A stretch of 64,000 nt of DNA from Lampris incognitus (lineage: Eukaryota > Chordata > Actinopteri > Lampriformes > Lampridae). The notes under the pieces are model-generated. The model was not told the origin of the DNA and did not search any database. It worked only from the letters and a program-made list of their open reading frames with translations. Shown here piece after piece: positions 21,776-32,830 of this stretch. Position 1 is the stretch's first letter; every line of letters starts with the position of its first letter. The DNA lies in the NCBI RefSeq assembly GCF_029633865.1, contig NC_079217.1, positions 33,367,090-33,431,089 of the forward strand, given 5' to 3'. The translations under genes were made by a program, and so were the position numbers.

Positions 21776-24698
21776 ATATGGAGGAGGCGCACTGAGCGTG
21801 AAAGGCACATGCAAACTCAAATGTAAGTACAGAGACAATGCAATGATGCTGGACTTTTACGTCATTGACACAAACGCCCCACCAGTCATGGCAATGAAAA
21901 CATGCCGTGACCTAAACTTGGTAAAAATAGTGATGGCTGTGAGCGAGGAAAACAATGTCACATCACAGAGCATAATGGATGAGTATGCAGATGTTTTCCA
22001 GGGAATAGGAGAGTTCCCAGGCGAGTGCACCTTCCGCGTCACACCAGATGCAACGCCGGTCGTCTGCCCGCCACGCAGAATCCCCATCGCCCTACGCAGC
22101 AAACTGAGGGACGAGCTTGACAGCATGGAGAAAGGCGGCATAATCTGTAAGGTAACAGAACCCACAGAATGGGTGAACGCACTCGTCATTGTTGAGAAGC
22201 CAAAGACAGGCAAACTTAGAGTGTGTTTAGACCCCAGAGCTCTTAACAAAGTGATACAACGACCTCACTACCCCCTCCCCACGCTGGAGGACGCCACCAC
22301 AAAGCTCGCTGGAGCTGAGTACTTTAGCGTGTTAGACGCGCGGTCAGGCTATTGGGCCATCAAACTGAGCACTGAATCCTCAATGTTGACGACATTTAAC
22401 ACAGTGTTTGGCAGGTATCGTTTCCTCAGACTGCCATTCGGAATCGTGTCCGCTCAAGACGAGTACCAGAGACGCGTGGATGAAACATATGAAGGGTTGG
22501 ATGGTGTGACGGCCATAGTGGACGACATACTAGTGTTCGGCAAGACTAAAGAGGAACATGACCAGCGTCTCAGAGCGATGCTGAAGCGCACAAGGGAGCG
22601 AGGGGTGAGGCTCAACCCTGACAAGTGTCACATATGCGTGTCCGAGGTAAGCTACTTCGGCCACACGCTCTCACACGAAGGCATCAAACCAGACCCACAC
22701 AAGGTGAAGGCAGTCAAGGACATGCAACCCCCACAGAACAAAGCAGAGCTGGAGACAGTCCTCGGCATGATCAACTACCTCGCCAGATTCGCTCCACACC
22801 TCTCACAGATAAACTCACCCCTCAGACAGCTTCTGAAACAGAGTGAGTTTGTGTGGGATGCAGTCCACGACAAGGCGTTCCAAGAGATGAAGAATCTCAT
22901 TACACAGCACCCAGGTCCAGTACTCTCATATTTCGACCCGCAGAAAGAGCTGCGACTCCAAGTGGATGCATCCAAAAGTGGCCTTGGGGCTGTCATGCTC
23001 CAAGATGGCAAACCAATTGCCTATGCGTCCAAGTCACTCAACAGCACTGAAGAAAACTACGCACAGATAGAGAAGGAGCTCTACGCTGTGATCTTCGGCT
23101 GCAAGAGGTTCCACGAGTACATGTACGGACGAAAAGTGATTGTGGAGTCAGACCACAAGCCTCTGGAGGCAATACTAAAAAAGCCACTGGCAGCAGCACC
23201 ACCCCGGCTGCAACGGATGATCCTGGCGCTCCAAAAATACGACATCCAAATCATCCACCGCCCCGGTAAGGACATACCGGTGGCCGACACACTGTCACAC
23301 AAGTCAATAGAACACCACGACAGTGACCTACAGGAAGGGATGGAGGCCCAAGTGCACACAGTCCTCAGCAACATCCCTGTGAGCGACACAAGACTCACAG
23401 AAATCAAGCAGGAAACAGCGCTAGATCCACAGCTCACCGCACTCAGACGAGCCACACTCACTGGCTGGCCAGACACAAAGAAAAAGTGCCCGCCCAGCAT
23501 CCAGGAATACTGGAACCACAGAGCAGAAATCTCAGAAATGGACGGTATCCTGTTCAAAGGTGAGAGAATCATTGTCCCCCAAAAGCTTCGCAAGGACATG
23601 ATACAGTGCATCCATGCCAGCCACCTTGGCGTGGAAAAAAGCAAATGCCGAGCAAGAGACTTACTGTTCTGGCCTGGCATGGGGAAACAGATCGAGGATG
23701 CGGTAGCAGACTGCAGCATATGCCAAGAACGGTGCAGCGCAAATGCAAAGGAACCAATGAGGTCACACGCCATACCGGACCGGCCGTGGCAAGTGATAGG
23801 CACAGACCTATTCACATGGAACTCACAGGACTTCATAGTCACTGTGGACTACTACTCCAGATTCTTCGAGCTAGAGAGACTTTACAGCTGCACCTCATCT
23901 GCCGTCATCATGAAGCTGAAAGCAGCAATGGCTCGACACGGTATCCCCGAGACTATCATCAGCGACAACGGTCCGTGCTACAGCTCTGGTGAGTTCCGCA
24001 ACTTCTCACAGACATGGGGTTTCTCACACACCACCACAAGCCCCCACTACCCACAGAGCAACGGCCTCTCCGAGAAGACTGTCCAGACGGCCAAACGCAT
24101 CCTGGACAAAGCCAAAGCTGAGAACAAAGACCCCTACATGAGCTTACTGGAGTATCGCAACACACCGGTGGACAACCTGAAATCACCGGCACAGCTACTG
24201 ATGAGTCGGAGGCTGCGGTCCATTCTCCCATCAACAGCAAAACACCTGCAGCCACAGATCGCCAGTCAGGAGGATGTTCACAAAAGGAGAGAGGTATGTC
24301 AACAGCGCCAGCAGGCATACTACAACTGAACAGCCACACCTCTGCCCCACCTGCCCGCAGGCACACCAATCCACTTCCGGCAGGAGCATGGATCCTGGAG
24401 ACCTGCAACTGTGGAAAGACCAGCGAACACAGACAGGAGCTACCACATCCAAACCAAAGAAGGTCAGATCTACCAACGCAACCGTCAACACCTGCGACAA
24501 AGCAGAGTGAACACTCACACTACACACACACACACTTCACAGCAGACTGTTACCAGCGCTAACAACAACACACAAGCCCATCAGCAAGAGCATGCTGAAC
24601 CTCCAGACACGAACAATCAGCGACAACCAGACACACAGCCTGGTTACACCACGAGGTCAGGTCGCACGATCAAACCAAGACAAATCCTTGACTTATGA
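21741..24698 (+). pseudogene. Gypsy-3 pol (RT, RNase H, integrase) with one internal stop
   Basis: An open frame of 862 codons to a TGA at 24327-24329. The same frame then continues without a break to 24698. Landmarks: RT box VDDILVFG (about residue 260), RNase H QVDASKSGLGAVML (about 404) and ESDHKPLEAILKK, HHCC finger ending CSICQ (about 650), integrase Asp GTDLF (687), Asp ISDNGPC (740) and Glu SEKTVQ (776). The tail ends RSGRTIKPRQILDL. The stop is one base from an Arg codon (CGA to TGA), consistent with CpG decay. Confidence 0.9.
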
Positions 24699-25019
24699 AT
24701 GTTAAAAAAAGAGAGAATTGTACACCGACCTGTACTATACCTGCTATGTTTTGAAAATAAATATTTACAGCGTTCACTTCCCTTGTGTACCTACCTGCTG
24801 TTTGCAGTTACCAGTAATGAAATGAAAAAAAAGATGAAATGTTATTACGGTGTCACGTTTAGACAGTGAAGGAAATGTTTTACACTACTTTGTTGCAGTC
24901 CAGTTATATAAGAGTTCCACTTTCATATTCTTTCTTATTAAGATTGTATTCGCTTATAAACGTGCTCAACGTGGTCTGTATCTCTGCAGAGAAAGCAGCA
25001 CTTTTCAGAAAAAGGGAGA

Positions 25020-25212
25020 TGTAATATTTGCTAGTAATATTTGATTTGCTAATGTCCCTTACGGCTTTCCGTAGCGCCACAACAAAGTCACGTGATGTAC
25101 GTAACAACGTCAGTCGGAATCCGGTCGATGAATAAACACCCGGCACGAGAGACGTCGTCCTTGCTTTATTAATGTTATAAGTTAACATAGCCAGGGGGCA
25201 CAGATCATTACA
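25020..25212 (+). repeat. Gypsy-3 3' LTR
   Basis: 193 bp, same ends as the 5' copy, with six substitutions and no indels. Followed by the ACCTT target copy. Confidence 0.93.
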
Positions 25213-25649
25213 ACCTTTTCATCCTCCACTCCAAAAACTATCTGGTTCCAGATCATGGAGTATTTCAGTGTAGCAAAGCGGCATGGCTGTGCTTTTACCT
25301 TCGGGTCAGTCAGAAAGCTATCAAAAGGCTCACGTTGTTGCTGCACACGTGAACGAAATACATATCTCTCGTATGTTTCATTTTTCTTTAGACAGCAATG
25401 AGCATCAAATGTGTCTAACATTTTATCGAGTTTCTCTTTGTCATCTTCATTTTCATACACGAAAGTATTGTACACTTCAGTGGCTTGTGGGTCTGCTATT
25501 GTTAGCAGTAACGCTATCTTCCTAGCATCCTGTTTTGTTTCCAATCCCACGGCCGCGAGGCACAGTTGAATCTGTTACTTGAAGGTCCGCCATTTGCTTT
25601 CGACAATCCCGGTATGTTTCAAACTCTCCGGTGGTTTTAAGGACTCCAT
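25213..25649 (-). pseudogene. Gypsy-2 gag, N-terminal part
   Basis: Starts at ATG 25649 on the minus strand, 48 bases downstream of the LTR edge. It reads through VGLETKQDARKIALLL and YVFRSRVQQQREPFDSFL, a typical Gypsy capsid pattern, with one stop near 25,575. The sequence runs directly into the Gypsy-3 target duplication at 25213-25217. Confidence 0.82.
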
Positions 25650-25697
25650 GTCGCTCGTCACAATTTACACCTCACTGTAGTTTTACTCCTGGTACCA

Positions 25698-26168
25698 TGT
25701 TTTGTTTGTTGTTTTAAAATGAATGACCTTTTCCAAATTAACGCCGAAGCTTTTATTTATCCCACAAGCCAGACTCCATGTTCGTACGTCCCGATCTCTG
25801 ACCTCAGCACGCCACTAGCCTGCAACATAACATCTAGGATTCTGGGTAACGCAGTTCCTAACAAAGGCATATAACAACACACTTCCTAGTTTTTTCGCCC
25901 TTACTTCAGTCCATTCTCTTTGATCCTCTTCCGATTCACTAGGCCTTGGCTCACCGTTTTCAACGTTTGCCGCTCCGAGACTCAAACACGCCATTCTCCA
26001 ACCCGCCATTTCGAGCACCCAGACTGAAAGCTGGCTGCAGCTTTATGCTGAAGGAAACGCCCGGGCCCAAGCGTATCCTCTCAGGTCTGACGATCCATCG
26101 CAACCTGAAACACAAGAGGCGAACAGAACAACCCAGAACCAATCCACCGGGGGGAGTGGTTCGTCACA
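25698..26168 (-). repeat. Gypsy-2 5' LTR
   Basis: On the minus strand a 471-bp segment starts TGTGACGAACCACTCCCC and ends AACAAAACA. It is followed directly by a primer-binding site TGGTACCAGGAGTAAAAC. No matching 3' LTR is in the window, so the limits rest on the TG...CA ends and the primer site. Confidence 0.75.
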
Positions 26169-26293
26169 ATATATACAGCAGCATCAGCTAGTATTCCGAC
26201 CCCTTGACTTTTTATATACTTTATTGTCAAAGAAGGTTGAATCAGTTCATCTGGATACAACGTTTATTGACAGATACGTTTCCTCACTCAACT

Positions 26294-26465
26294 TGTCATA
26301 GTATTACAGTCAATGCGGTAATGTACACGACAGTGACGGAAACTGTGAGATGTGGCTGTGCATGAAAGGGGTTTCTACGACAGTAGACTGGATGCGTGAA
26401 AGTCGTGTTGCATACGTGTGAGCTGAACCTGCTCCGTTTGACTGGACATTCCGTGCTTTATTACA
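26294..26465 (+). repeat. Gypsy-4 5' LTR
   Basis: 172 bp, TGTCATAGTATTACAG... to ...CTTTATTACA. It lacks 28 bp that the 3' copy has near its 3' end. Confidence 0.9.
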
Positions 26466-26507
26466 CGGTGTCAGAAGTGAGGCATATATTCCCAAAGATA
26501 GTGAATT

Positions 26508-27041
26508 ATGGCGAAGTTTAGCCCACCAGAAAACTTTTGCTTTGATAAACCGACGGAATGGACTGCCTGGAAAAGACTCTTCGAGAGATTCAGAATGGCG
26601 ACCAAGCTCCACAAGGAAGATGGTGAAGTACAAGTTAGTTCTCTAATATATGCGATGGGGAATGAAGCAGAGAATATTTTCAAGTCTTTCACTTTTGCTG
26701 AAGCAGCACACGAGAAGGATTACAATATAGTCATGGGCAAATACAACGAGTCCTTTTTCCCTAAACGGAATATAATCCACGAGCGAGCCATTTTCCATCA
26801 TCGGGTGCAACAGCTGGGTGAGAAAGCAGAGACATTTACCAGAGCCCTTTATCAGCTATCAGAGCACTGCGAGTTCGAGATAAATAGGGATGAGAATAAT
26901 CGTGACCGGATCGTGGTAGGGATTCTAGATAAAGAGCAGTCTCGTAAGATGCAACTCATGAATGATCTCACGCTAGCACAAACAATACAGTCAGTGCGTC
27001 AGTCAGAGACCGTTAGCATGCAAGTAAGGGGAAGCAACTAG
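26508..27041 (+). pseudogene. Gypsy-4 gag, N-terminal part
   Basis: A 177-codon frame from ATG 26508 with a typical Gypsy capsid: ENFCFDKPTEWTAWKRLFERFR, ESFFPKRNIIHERAIFHHR and LAQTIQSVRQSE. The frame closes at 27041 shortly before the basic linker, which continues in another frame. The nucleocapsid part is displaced downstream of two insertions, at about 28,450. Confidence 0.85.
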
Positions 27042-27173
27042 CGCTGCAGCAGCTGTGCAAGAGGTGCACGCACAGGGCGCGTAGAAGAAAAACCCAAAAA
27101 TGGCAACGTAACGTTAAACAGAAAGGAGGCGAAGACTCCAGAAACACGGAGCGCGGAGGAAGTGCGGCATATG

Positions 27174-27906
27174 TGTTAAGGTTTGTAGAACGAACCCAAT
27201 AGCGACAACACAAGACAAAGTAAAGCACCAACCTGGCAGGACTCGTAGAGGAGAGCCGGCCGGGCCTGGACAGAAGGGGGAGGCGCTTCAGGCGGAACTT
27301 GAGAATAGCTTCTTAAAAATGGGAAAACGTAAACTGCCCCCTTAATCCGAAAAGGAAAAAAACGTAAACTGCTCCTTTAAAGTCCGAAAGGGAAAAAAAC
27401 GTAAACTGCTCCTTTAAAGTCCGAAAGGGAAAAAAACGTAAACTGCTCCTTTAAAGTCCGAAAGGGAAAAAAAAACACAAACTGCTCCTTTAAGGTAGAA
27501 GTCCAACCGAGTAATAAGATCCACAGTGAGAGAGGAGAAATTAGAATATCAAAAACTTGATCTCAACTAGAAAATCACGATGGGAAAATCCAATGGGGAA
27601 AACACAAAGAGAGTTCTTCTCCGAACAAGCTCTCAAGGAGAACTGACACAAGGGAATAATCAAACAAGCAAAAACACGGAGAATACTACAATCTGTACTC
27701 CACCGGGAGACACAGAAATGTCACAAAACTCGAGACGAAGAATTTACTCACGGGACTGTTCAGGACGAACTCGCGACGAGTTCTGGAAAGCAAACAAACT
27801 TATACTAGAGTGGTTAACGAGTAGGTAGGCTGCAGGTGTTTCAGACGCGCCCTTCCCCCGCTCTCATTGCTGGTTGCCAGGTTGGTCAACAGACCGAGCC
27901 CTAACA
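27174..27906. mobile_element. Solo LTR inserted in Gypsy-4 gag
   Basis: 733 bp beginning TGTTAAGG and ending CCCTAACA, with a perfect 5-bp duplication ATATG (27169-27173 and 27907-27911). TG...CA ends and a 5-bp duplication without coding sequence indicate a solo LTR left after LTR-LTR recombination. The parent family is not recognised. It contains a short tandem array at 27320-27500. Confidence 0.75.
27320..27500. repeat. Tandem array, five ~37-bp units
   Basis: Units start at about 27331, 27366, 27403, 27440 and 27479, each with AAACTGCTCCTTTAA followed by a CCGAAAGGG and A-run segment. The two middle units are identical and the edge units diverge. It lies within the solo LTR. There is no protospacer-like variation, so it is not CRISPR. 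Confidence 0.88.
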
Positions 27907-27945
27907 ATATGTGGAAAAATACAACACAAAAACCGAGAAAGATAC

Positions 27946-28441
27946 TGTCGGGGTATCGTTCGCTATCCCCTCATCCGAGTCCGTTGATGTGAAGAAAAGA
28001 CAGTCGAGACGTTTCTGTAGATAACTCCGCAGTTTATTATTTGACAGATATCTGGAGACACAAACAGCCAATCCTCCCTATGTGTCTGTCTTTCTTTGTG
28101 CGTGAGATTATTTATATGCTAAACTTCCCTTGTTCATGCGTCACAGATTGCCTTGAGCATTCTTACCGACTTTTTTTACTTCTCTACACTATCCCTTCTG
28201 TCTGCATAACCCCCCTCTCTGTTCGCTATCCCCTTTTGGGTAGGGAGAGTTCATCCTGTGTTGACATGTTGTGTCTACCTCGAGGGTCTCTCTGTTCCAG
28301 ACTTCTTATCGCCTCTTGCTGGCCTTCGCTACACAAGCATTCCTCTCTACAAGTAGCAAGTAATATAATTCACATCATGACATTTAGTTACCCCACCATC
28401 GTTTGATATATATGGTTTATGGTTCCAATAATATTTTAAGT
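27946..28441 (-). mobile_element. LTR-like insertion, family unknown
   Basis: About 496 bp inserted between gag and the nucleocapsid finger of Gypsy-4. The + strand begins TGTCGGGGTATCG. On the minus strand it looks like an LTR, with an AATAATAAAC word near its 3' end and CCCCGACA as its end. The flanking duplication is imperfect (GATAC at 27941-27945 against ATTAC at 28442-28446), so the exact 5' edge is uncertain. Confidence 0.5.
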
Positions 28442-28449
28442 ATTACAAT

Positions 28450-29378
28450 GCCCAGCGTTCAATTCAGCATGCAACAAGTGCAACAAAAATGGGCATTGGG
28501 AGAGAATGTGTAAGAGCAAATCGGTGAGTGAAGTTACAAAGACTGATGAGCAGAATGCATACTTTTTTGGCCCAGTGAATGCAAACTTGAGTGATGAAAA
28601 ATGGACAGTGCAGCTTCTCATTGGTGCAACACCAGTGGAGTTTAAGATTGATACAGGAGCAGACGCTAGTGTTATGTGTGAAGAGACTTCCAATATGCTA
28701 ATTCCAGAGAGAGAACTAAAGCAGACCAGCATTTCACTATGCAGTCCAGGGGGTCAATTGAATTGTGAAGGGCAATTTTAAGCATGCACCACGTACAAGG
28801 GCAAGTCATACTCATTTCCAGTGTATGTTATCAGAGGGAAGAGTGTCAATAACTTATTCAGTCGTTCCACTGCAGCAGAGATGGGCCTTGTGAAGCGAGT
28901 CAAGGAGGTCCATAATGCATTTGGAGAGCATGGCACTCTCAAGACAGAGCCTGTAAAGATACAGTTAAAGGACAATGCCACACCATATGCAGTGCACACA
29001 GCGCGCAGGGTCCCAGTTCCGCTAATGCACAAGGTTAGAGAGGAGCTGCGCCGGATGGAAGAGCATTATAGAGGAGGTAACAGAGCCGACATATTGGTGT
29101 GCCCCTATGGTGCCCGTCCTGAAAAGGTCTGGAAAAGTGTGAATATGCGTGGATCTAAAGAAACTGAATGAGCAAGTCAAGAGAGAGCGATTCATCTTAC
29201 CTACACCGGAGGAGATCATAGCCAAGCTGAGCGAAGCAATGGTGTTCTCAAGCCTCGACGCAACCTCGGGATTTTTCCAGCTCCCTTTGCACAGCGGCAG
29301 TGCCAGGCTGATGACGTTCATCACTCCATTCGCCAGGTACTGTTTCCAACGCTTACCGTTTGGAATAACGAGCGCACC
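28450..29378 (+). pseudogene. Gypsy-4 nucleocapsid, protease and RT start
   Basis: Reading resumes with the zinc knuckle CNKCNKNGHWERMC (about 28,475). It then passes through the retropepsin site KIDTGADASVM, a stop TAA at 28779-28781, the linker and the RT start (ICVDLKKLNEQVKRERF, FSSLDATSGFFQLPL, FQRLPFGITSAP). A frameshift lies near 29,065. hAT-1 then cuts the RT at 29379, just before the catalytic box. Confidence 0.83.
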
Positions 29379-32300
29379 TAGGGGCGCGGGAAGGGGGGGT
29401 GCTGAGGGTGCTGCAGCACCCCCTAGCTGCAGGGAGAAGGAGCTGCAGGCAGGAGGAGCACCCCTACTGCTGCCTGCAATTGTATTTTATTTTTGTTAAG
29501 TATATATATTAAAACAATATAATAAATAAGTTTGCTTTGGGGAAGAAAACATGTTAAGAATCAAAATGTGTTTGTTAGTTTTTAGTGATCACAGACCTAT
29601 GGGTTCACGGCAGTGTCACTTTGATGCTGATACAAACGCTCAGTCACGAGGCATTGATTGGCAAACGGCCGTCGGACGAGGTAACTTAACTTAACAACAT
29701 GGCACAAAAACGAATCTTATAGTTTTTCAATTTTAAAAATGTGAAAATCGCAAGGACGGCCGAGTTAAAAGATGCTGTGGAAGTAGCAGCACCTAGGCCT
29801 ACTTCTACTGTCCCCACTGACGATCACCAGGAGGATATTAGGAGTGCAGACAGTGTAGCTAGCGGGTCAGTGGCTGCTAACACCCAAGAGCTAATGTTAG
29901 CAAACACAGACCGGCAGGACTCAGCAGGCTCAGCAGTATGTTCCAGGATAGGCCGCCCAGCTAACTTGAGTGTGAGAGGATTTGACGAGCCTTGTCGACC
30001 AGACATGCGTTTTCCTGGAAGGAGAATTGGAACAGAGACCTTCAAGCGGTCATTTCAAAAAAGCTAGTTTAACAGGTGGAAATGGTTGCACTATGTCACG
30101 GAGAGAGACACCGTTCTTTGCTTCACCTGCTGCAAAGCTGTCGAGAAGGGATTAAGACATCACGATAGAGAGACAAGTTCATTCACAGTAGGAGGCGTTT
30201 GTAACTGGCGTAAAGCAACCACAAAGTTTAGCCAGCACGAGATGTCAGACATACATTCAGAATCAGTTAGAATGCTTGCTTCGCTCAACAACACTCCAAT
30301 TAATGCTCTACTGTCGGACAGTATTGAGAAAGAGCAACAAACTGCCAGAACTGTCTTAGAACTGATATTTAGATCGATAAGATTCATCGGCAGTGAAGGG
30401 CTTCCATTAAGAGGCCATAATAATTGAGATGGAGTGCTTTGGAAACTAATGATGGAGAGAACATATGATTTGCCTAAATCCCGCGGGTGGCTACAGCAAA
30501 GAGACAACTGGATGTCGGACACAATTCAAAATGAAATTCTGGAAATATTTGCCATGCTCTTCAAAGAGAAATTGTGTCCGAAGCGAGAGAGCATTATTTC
30601 TATGGTTTAACTGCAGATGCGATCACCAATGTAAGTACAACAGAGCAATTTTCCTGTAGTCTGCAATATGTGGATTCAAAACTCGAGGCAGTGAATGTTT
30701 TTCTCGGGTTTTATAATGTGCCTGATTCAACTGGAGAAACACTTTTTTCCTGCATTAAAGATGTTTTTGTGCGCTTGAATTTGCCGCTGGAACGTCTAAA
30801 GGGATTTTGCTTCAATGGCGTTGCTAATATGTCAGTCCACATCTCGGGCGTGCAAGCAAAACTGAAAGAGCAGTGTCCAAATGCACTCTGGTATGTGCAC
30901 TGCAGTAACCATTCACTAGATCTGGTGTTACAAGAAGTGGCGAGGGAAGTTCGCGTTGTCGCAGACACGCTAAACTTTGTACGGAATGTCTCACTGCTGA
31001 TAGGGGAGTCCTCAAAGCGTAAGACACTGTTCCAGTCTGTGTTTGGTAGTGATGAGGTGGTCTGCAACTTGCTGTCATTATGCCCGACTCAGTGGGTTGT
31101 GCACAATAGGGCTATTTCACGGGTTTGCTCCTCATATACAGCCCTTTTGGAGACACTGAAGGTGATAGAGCAAGACAGGACAGTAGGGGGAGATACTCGA
31201 GCGAAAATATCTGGTCTTTACAAACAAGCTACAAAAGCAAAAACATACTTTGGCCTTTTGAGTTGTGAGGCTCTTTTTGGACCATGCGAGACCATAGCCA
31301 GAACTCTCCAAAGTGAGAAGGCAAGTGCGAAGGGCGCACTGGAGTGTGTGACTGTGCTACAGCAGTGCATGCATGCACTGCGAGAAAATGGAGTTGTCCA
31401 GGAGATGACTGCCAAAGTGGAGGCTTGTGCAGAAAAAAACAATCTTCAAATGCCCCTTCCTCCACAAATGAGCAGAATCACCTCTGCCCGTCTAAGAGAT
31501 ACAGAGAAGGCCGAGGCCATCATGACTGATGTAGGAGAGCAGCAATGGCGGCGTGAGTTCCATGAGGCCTTGGATCTTGTGACAACTGAGCTAGATTCGA
31601 CATATGATCCGATTCGACCAAGAAGGACTGCAAGTCGCTGCCTTGAGAGAGCAGACTCTTATCAATGCCGCAAATGGAGCCTACTCTGGGTGGAATGAGA
31701 TCAATGCTGCACAACTCCCTGATCAGATTGACAAATCTCGTCTACATATGAAGCTCACATTGATGGGTTTGCTCTCCAAGACAAACGGACTCAAGTCAGC
31801 TCAAGATGTTGCTGGATTTGTCGGAGCACTGCATCCTCAAACAAGGGAACTACTGACAGAGGTGGAAAAGTTTATTGAACTTTGCCTATGCCTACCTGTC
31901 TCTGCCACTTCCTCTTAGCAGTTGTTATCCACCATTCACCGCCTCAAAACGTGGCTACAGAACAATATGACAGAGACGACTCACACACCTGACTTTACTG
32001 CACGTCCACAGTGGCATTCTTGATCGGATGGACATTCAGCCACTGATGAAGAGATTTATCGACATCACACCAGAACAGAAGTCCACATTTGGAGTCTTCA
32101 AATGGATAAGACTGACATGCATTATTATTCATTTCTGGTTATTGCTGCCGCCGTGCAGAATGCGTGTAATAGTCAATATCATGTTTGTAGTAGGCTATGT
32201 ATGTAGCCAGGAATTGGCAATGCTATGAGCTGAGTGGCATGCTTTAAAATTACATTCATAATAACTAGCAGGAAAGGCAATTTCACGTTATTGATATTGC

Positions 32301-32822
32301 ACCAGTTGATGTGCGCAACACAGACTGTTCTTAATGTAGGGCTAATGGATATCCTGTGTCTGTGTTAATGGCATGTTTTCGGCTAGCAGAGTTGTCGAGA
32401 AAAAGAAGTGTTTGTGTGCATAACCGATATGGGCCTATTGGAACTTTGGTGTGTCAAATGATGGGCATGCGTGTGTGTCATTTGATTGACTGTGTAGCTG
32501 TTTACATTACTGCATCCGTCCCAGAGCTTCCTTTTACCTCTCATTTGACTGTAAATTCCAACACATTATTGGTAAAATATTTAACGTTACATCTTTGTAG
32601 TGTGTGTGTGTGTGTGTGTGTGTGTCTGTGTGTGTGTCTGTGTGTCTGTGTGTGCGGCATGCGTGCTTAGTTATACTGTACGAGTGCACTAGGGTCCGTT
32701 GTTGTTCCACCGTGCGTGTGTGAGCGAGAGACAGAGGAAGGGATATTTCCTTGGCAAATAAATACTAGCCTAGATAGAGAGCACCACAGCACCCCCACTC
32801 AAAATACCTTCCCGCGCCTCTG
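29379..32822 (+). mobile_element. hAT-1, hAT-superfamily DNA transposon
   Basis: 3,444 bp with terminal repeats TAGGGGCGCGGGAAGG and (opposite strand) CAGAGGCGCGGGAAGG. The flanks are 8-bp duplications that now differ by two transitions: AGCGCACC (29371-29378) and AGTGTACC (32823-32830). It interrupts Gypsy-4 RT. Content is a degraded transposase and a (TG)n tract at about 32,602-32,655. Confidence 0.88.
29741..32092 (+). pseudogene. hAT-1 transposase (ZMYM/TTF-zinc-finger type)
   Basis: Several frames together give a hAT transposase of the kind often annotated as zinc finger MYM-type protein 1-like. An acidic N-terminus begins at about 29,741. A TTF-type finger region follows (LCFTCCKAVEK to KFSQHEMSDIHSES, about 30,110-30,260). 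The long frame 30574-31698 carries GLTADAITN, CSNHSLDLVLQE and LCPTQWVVHNRAISR, the RNase H-like core of hAT enzymes. The C-terminal part at about 31,690-32,092 ends with the dimerisation-like segment DIQPLMKRFIDITPEQ. Frame breaks near 30,070, 30,430-30,570, 31,620-31,690 and 31,918 make it non-functional. Confidence 0.82.
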
Positions 32823-32830
32823 AGTGTACC

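Larger units (their letters stand above)
20435..25212 (+). mobile_element. Gypsy-3, nearly complete Ty3/Gypsy element
   Basis: A 4,778-bp element with two 193-bp LTRs (20435-20627 and 25020-25212), TG...CA ends, a 5-bp target duplication ACCTT (20430-20434 and 25213-25217), a primer-binding site TGGTGTCAGAGTAGCGGA at 20628 and a purine tract AAAAAGGGAGA before the 3' LTR. By eye the LTRs differ at 6 of 193 positions. Gag and pol are present with only three lesions. Confidence 0.95.
17765..26168 (-). mobile_element. Gypsy-2, minus-strand Gypsy split by two later insertions
   Basis: Pieces of one Gypsy element in minus orientation: 5' LTR 25698-26168, gag 25213-25649, more gag and the first zinc knuckle 20169-20434, the second knuckle, protease and part of RT 18892-17765. 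Academ-2 (18898-20168) and Gypsy-3 (20435-25212) interrupt it. RNase H, integrase and the 3' LTR are absent, so the element is 3'-truncated near 17,765. The ordering of pieces and the clean target duplications of both insertions support a single original element. Confidence 0.85.

Noticed and set aside
25946..26191. Coding frames in the Gypsy-2 LTR
   Set aside because: They lie within a TG...CA LTR next to a primer site and have no domain similarity.
27320..27500. Regular 37-bp repeats as a CRISPR array
   Set aside because: Units are directly tandem without spacers, inside a solo LTR of a fish genome.
28041..28406. A membrane protein frame of 121 codons
   Set aside because: Lies in the LTR-like insertion; Cys/Leu-rich composition without start context or family features.
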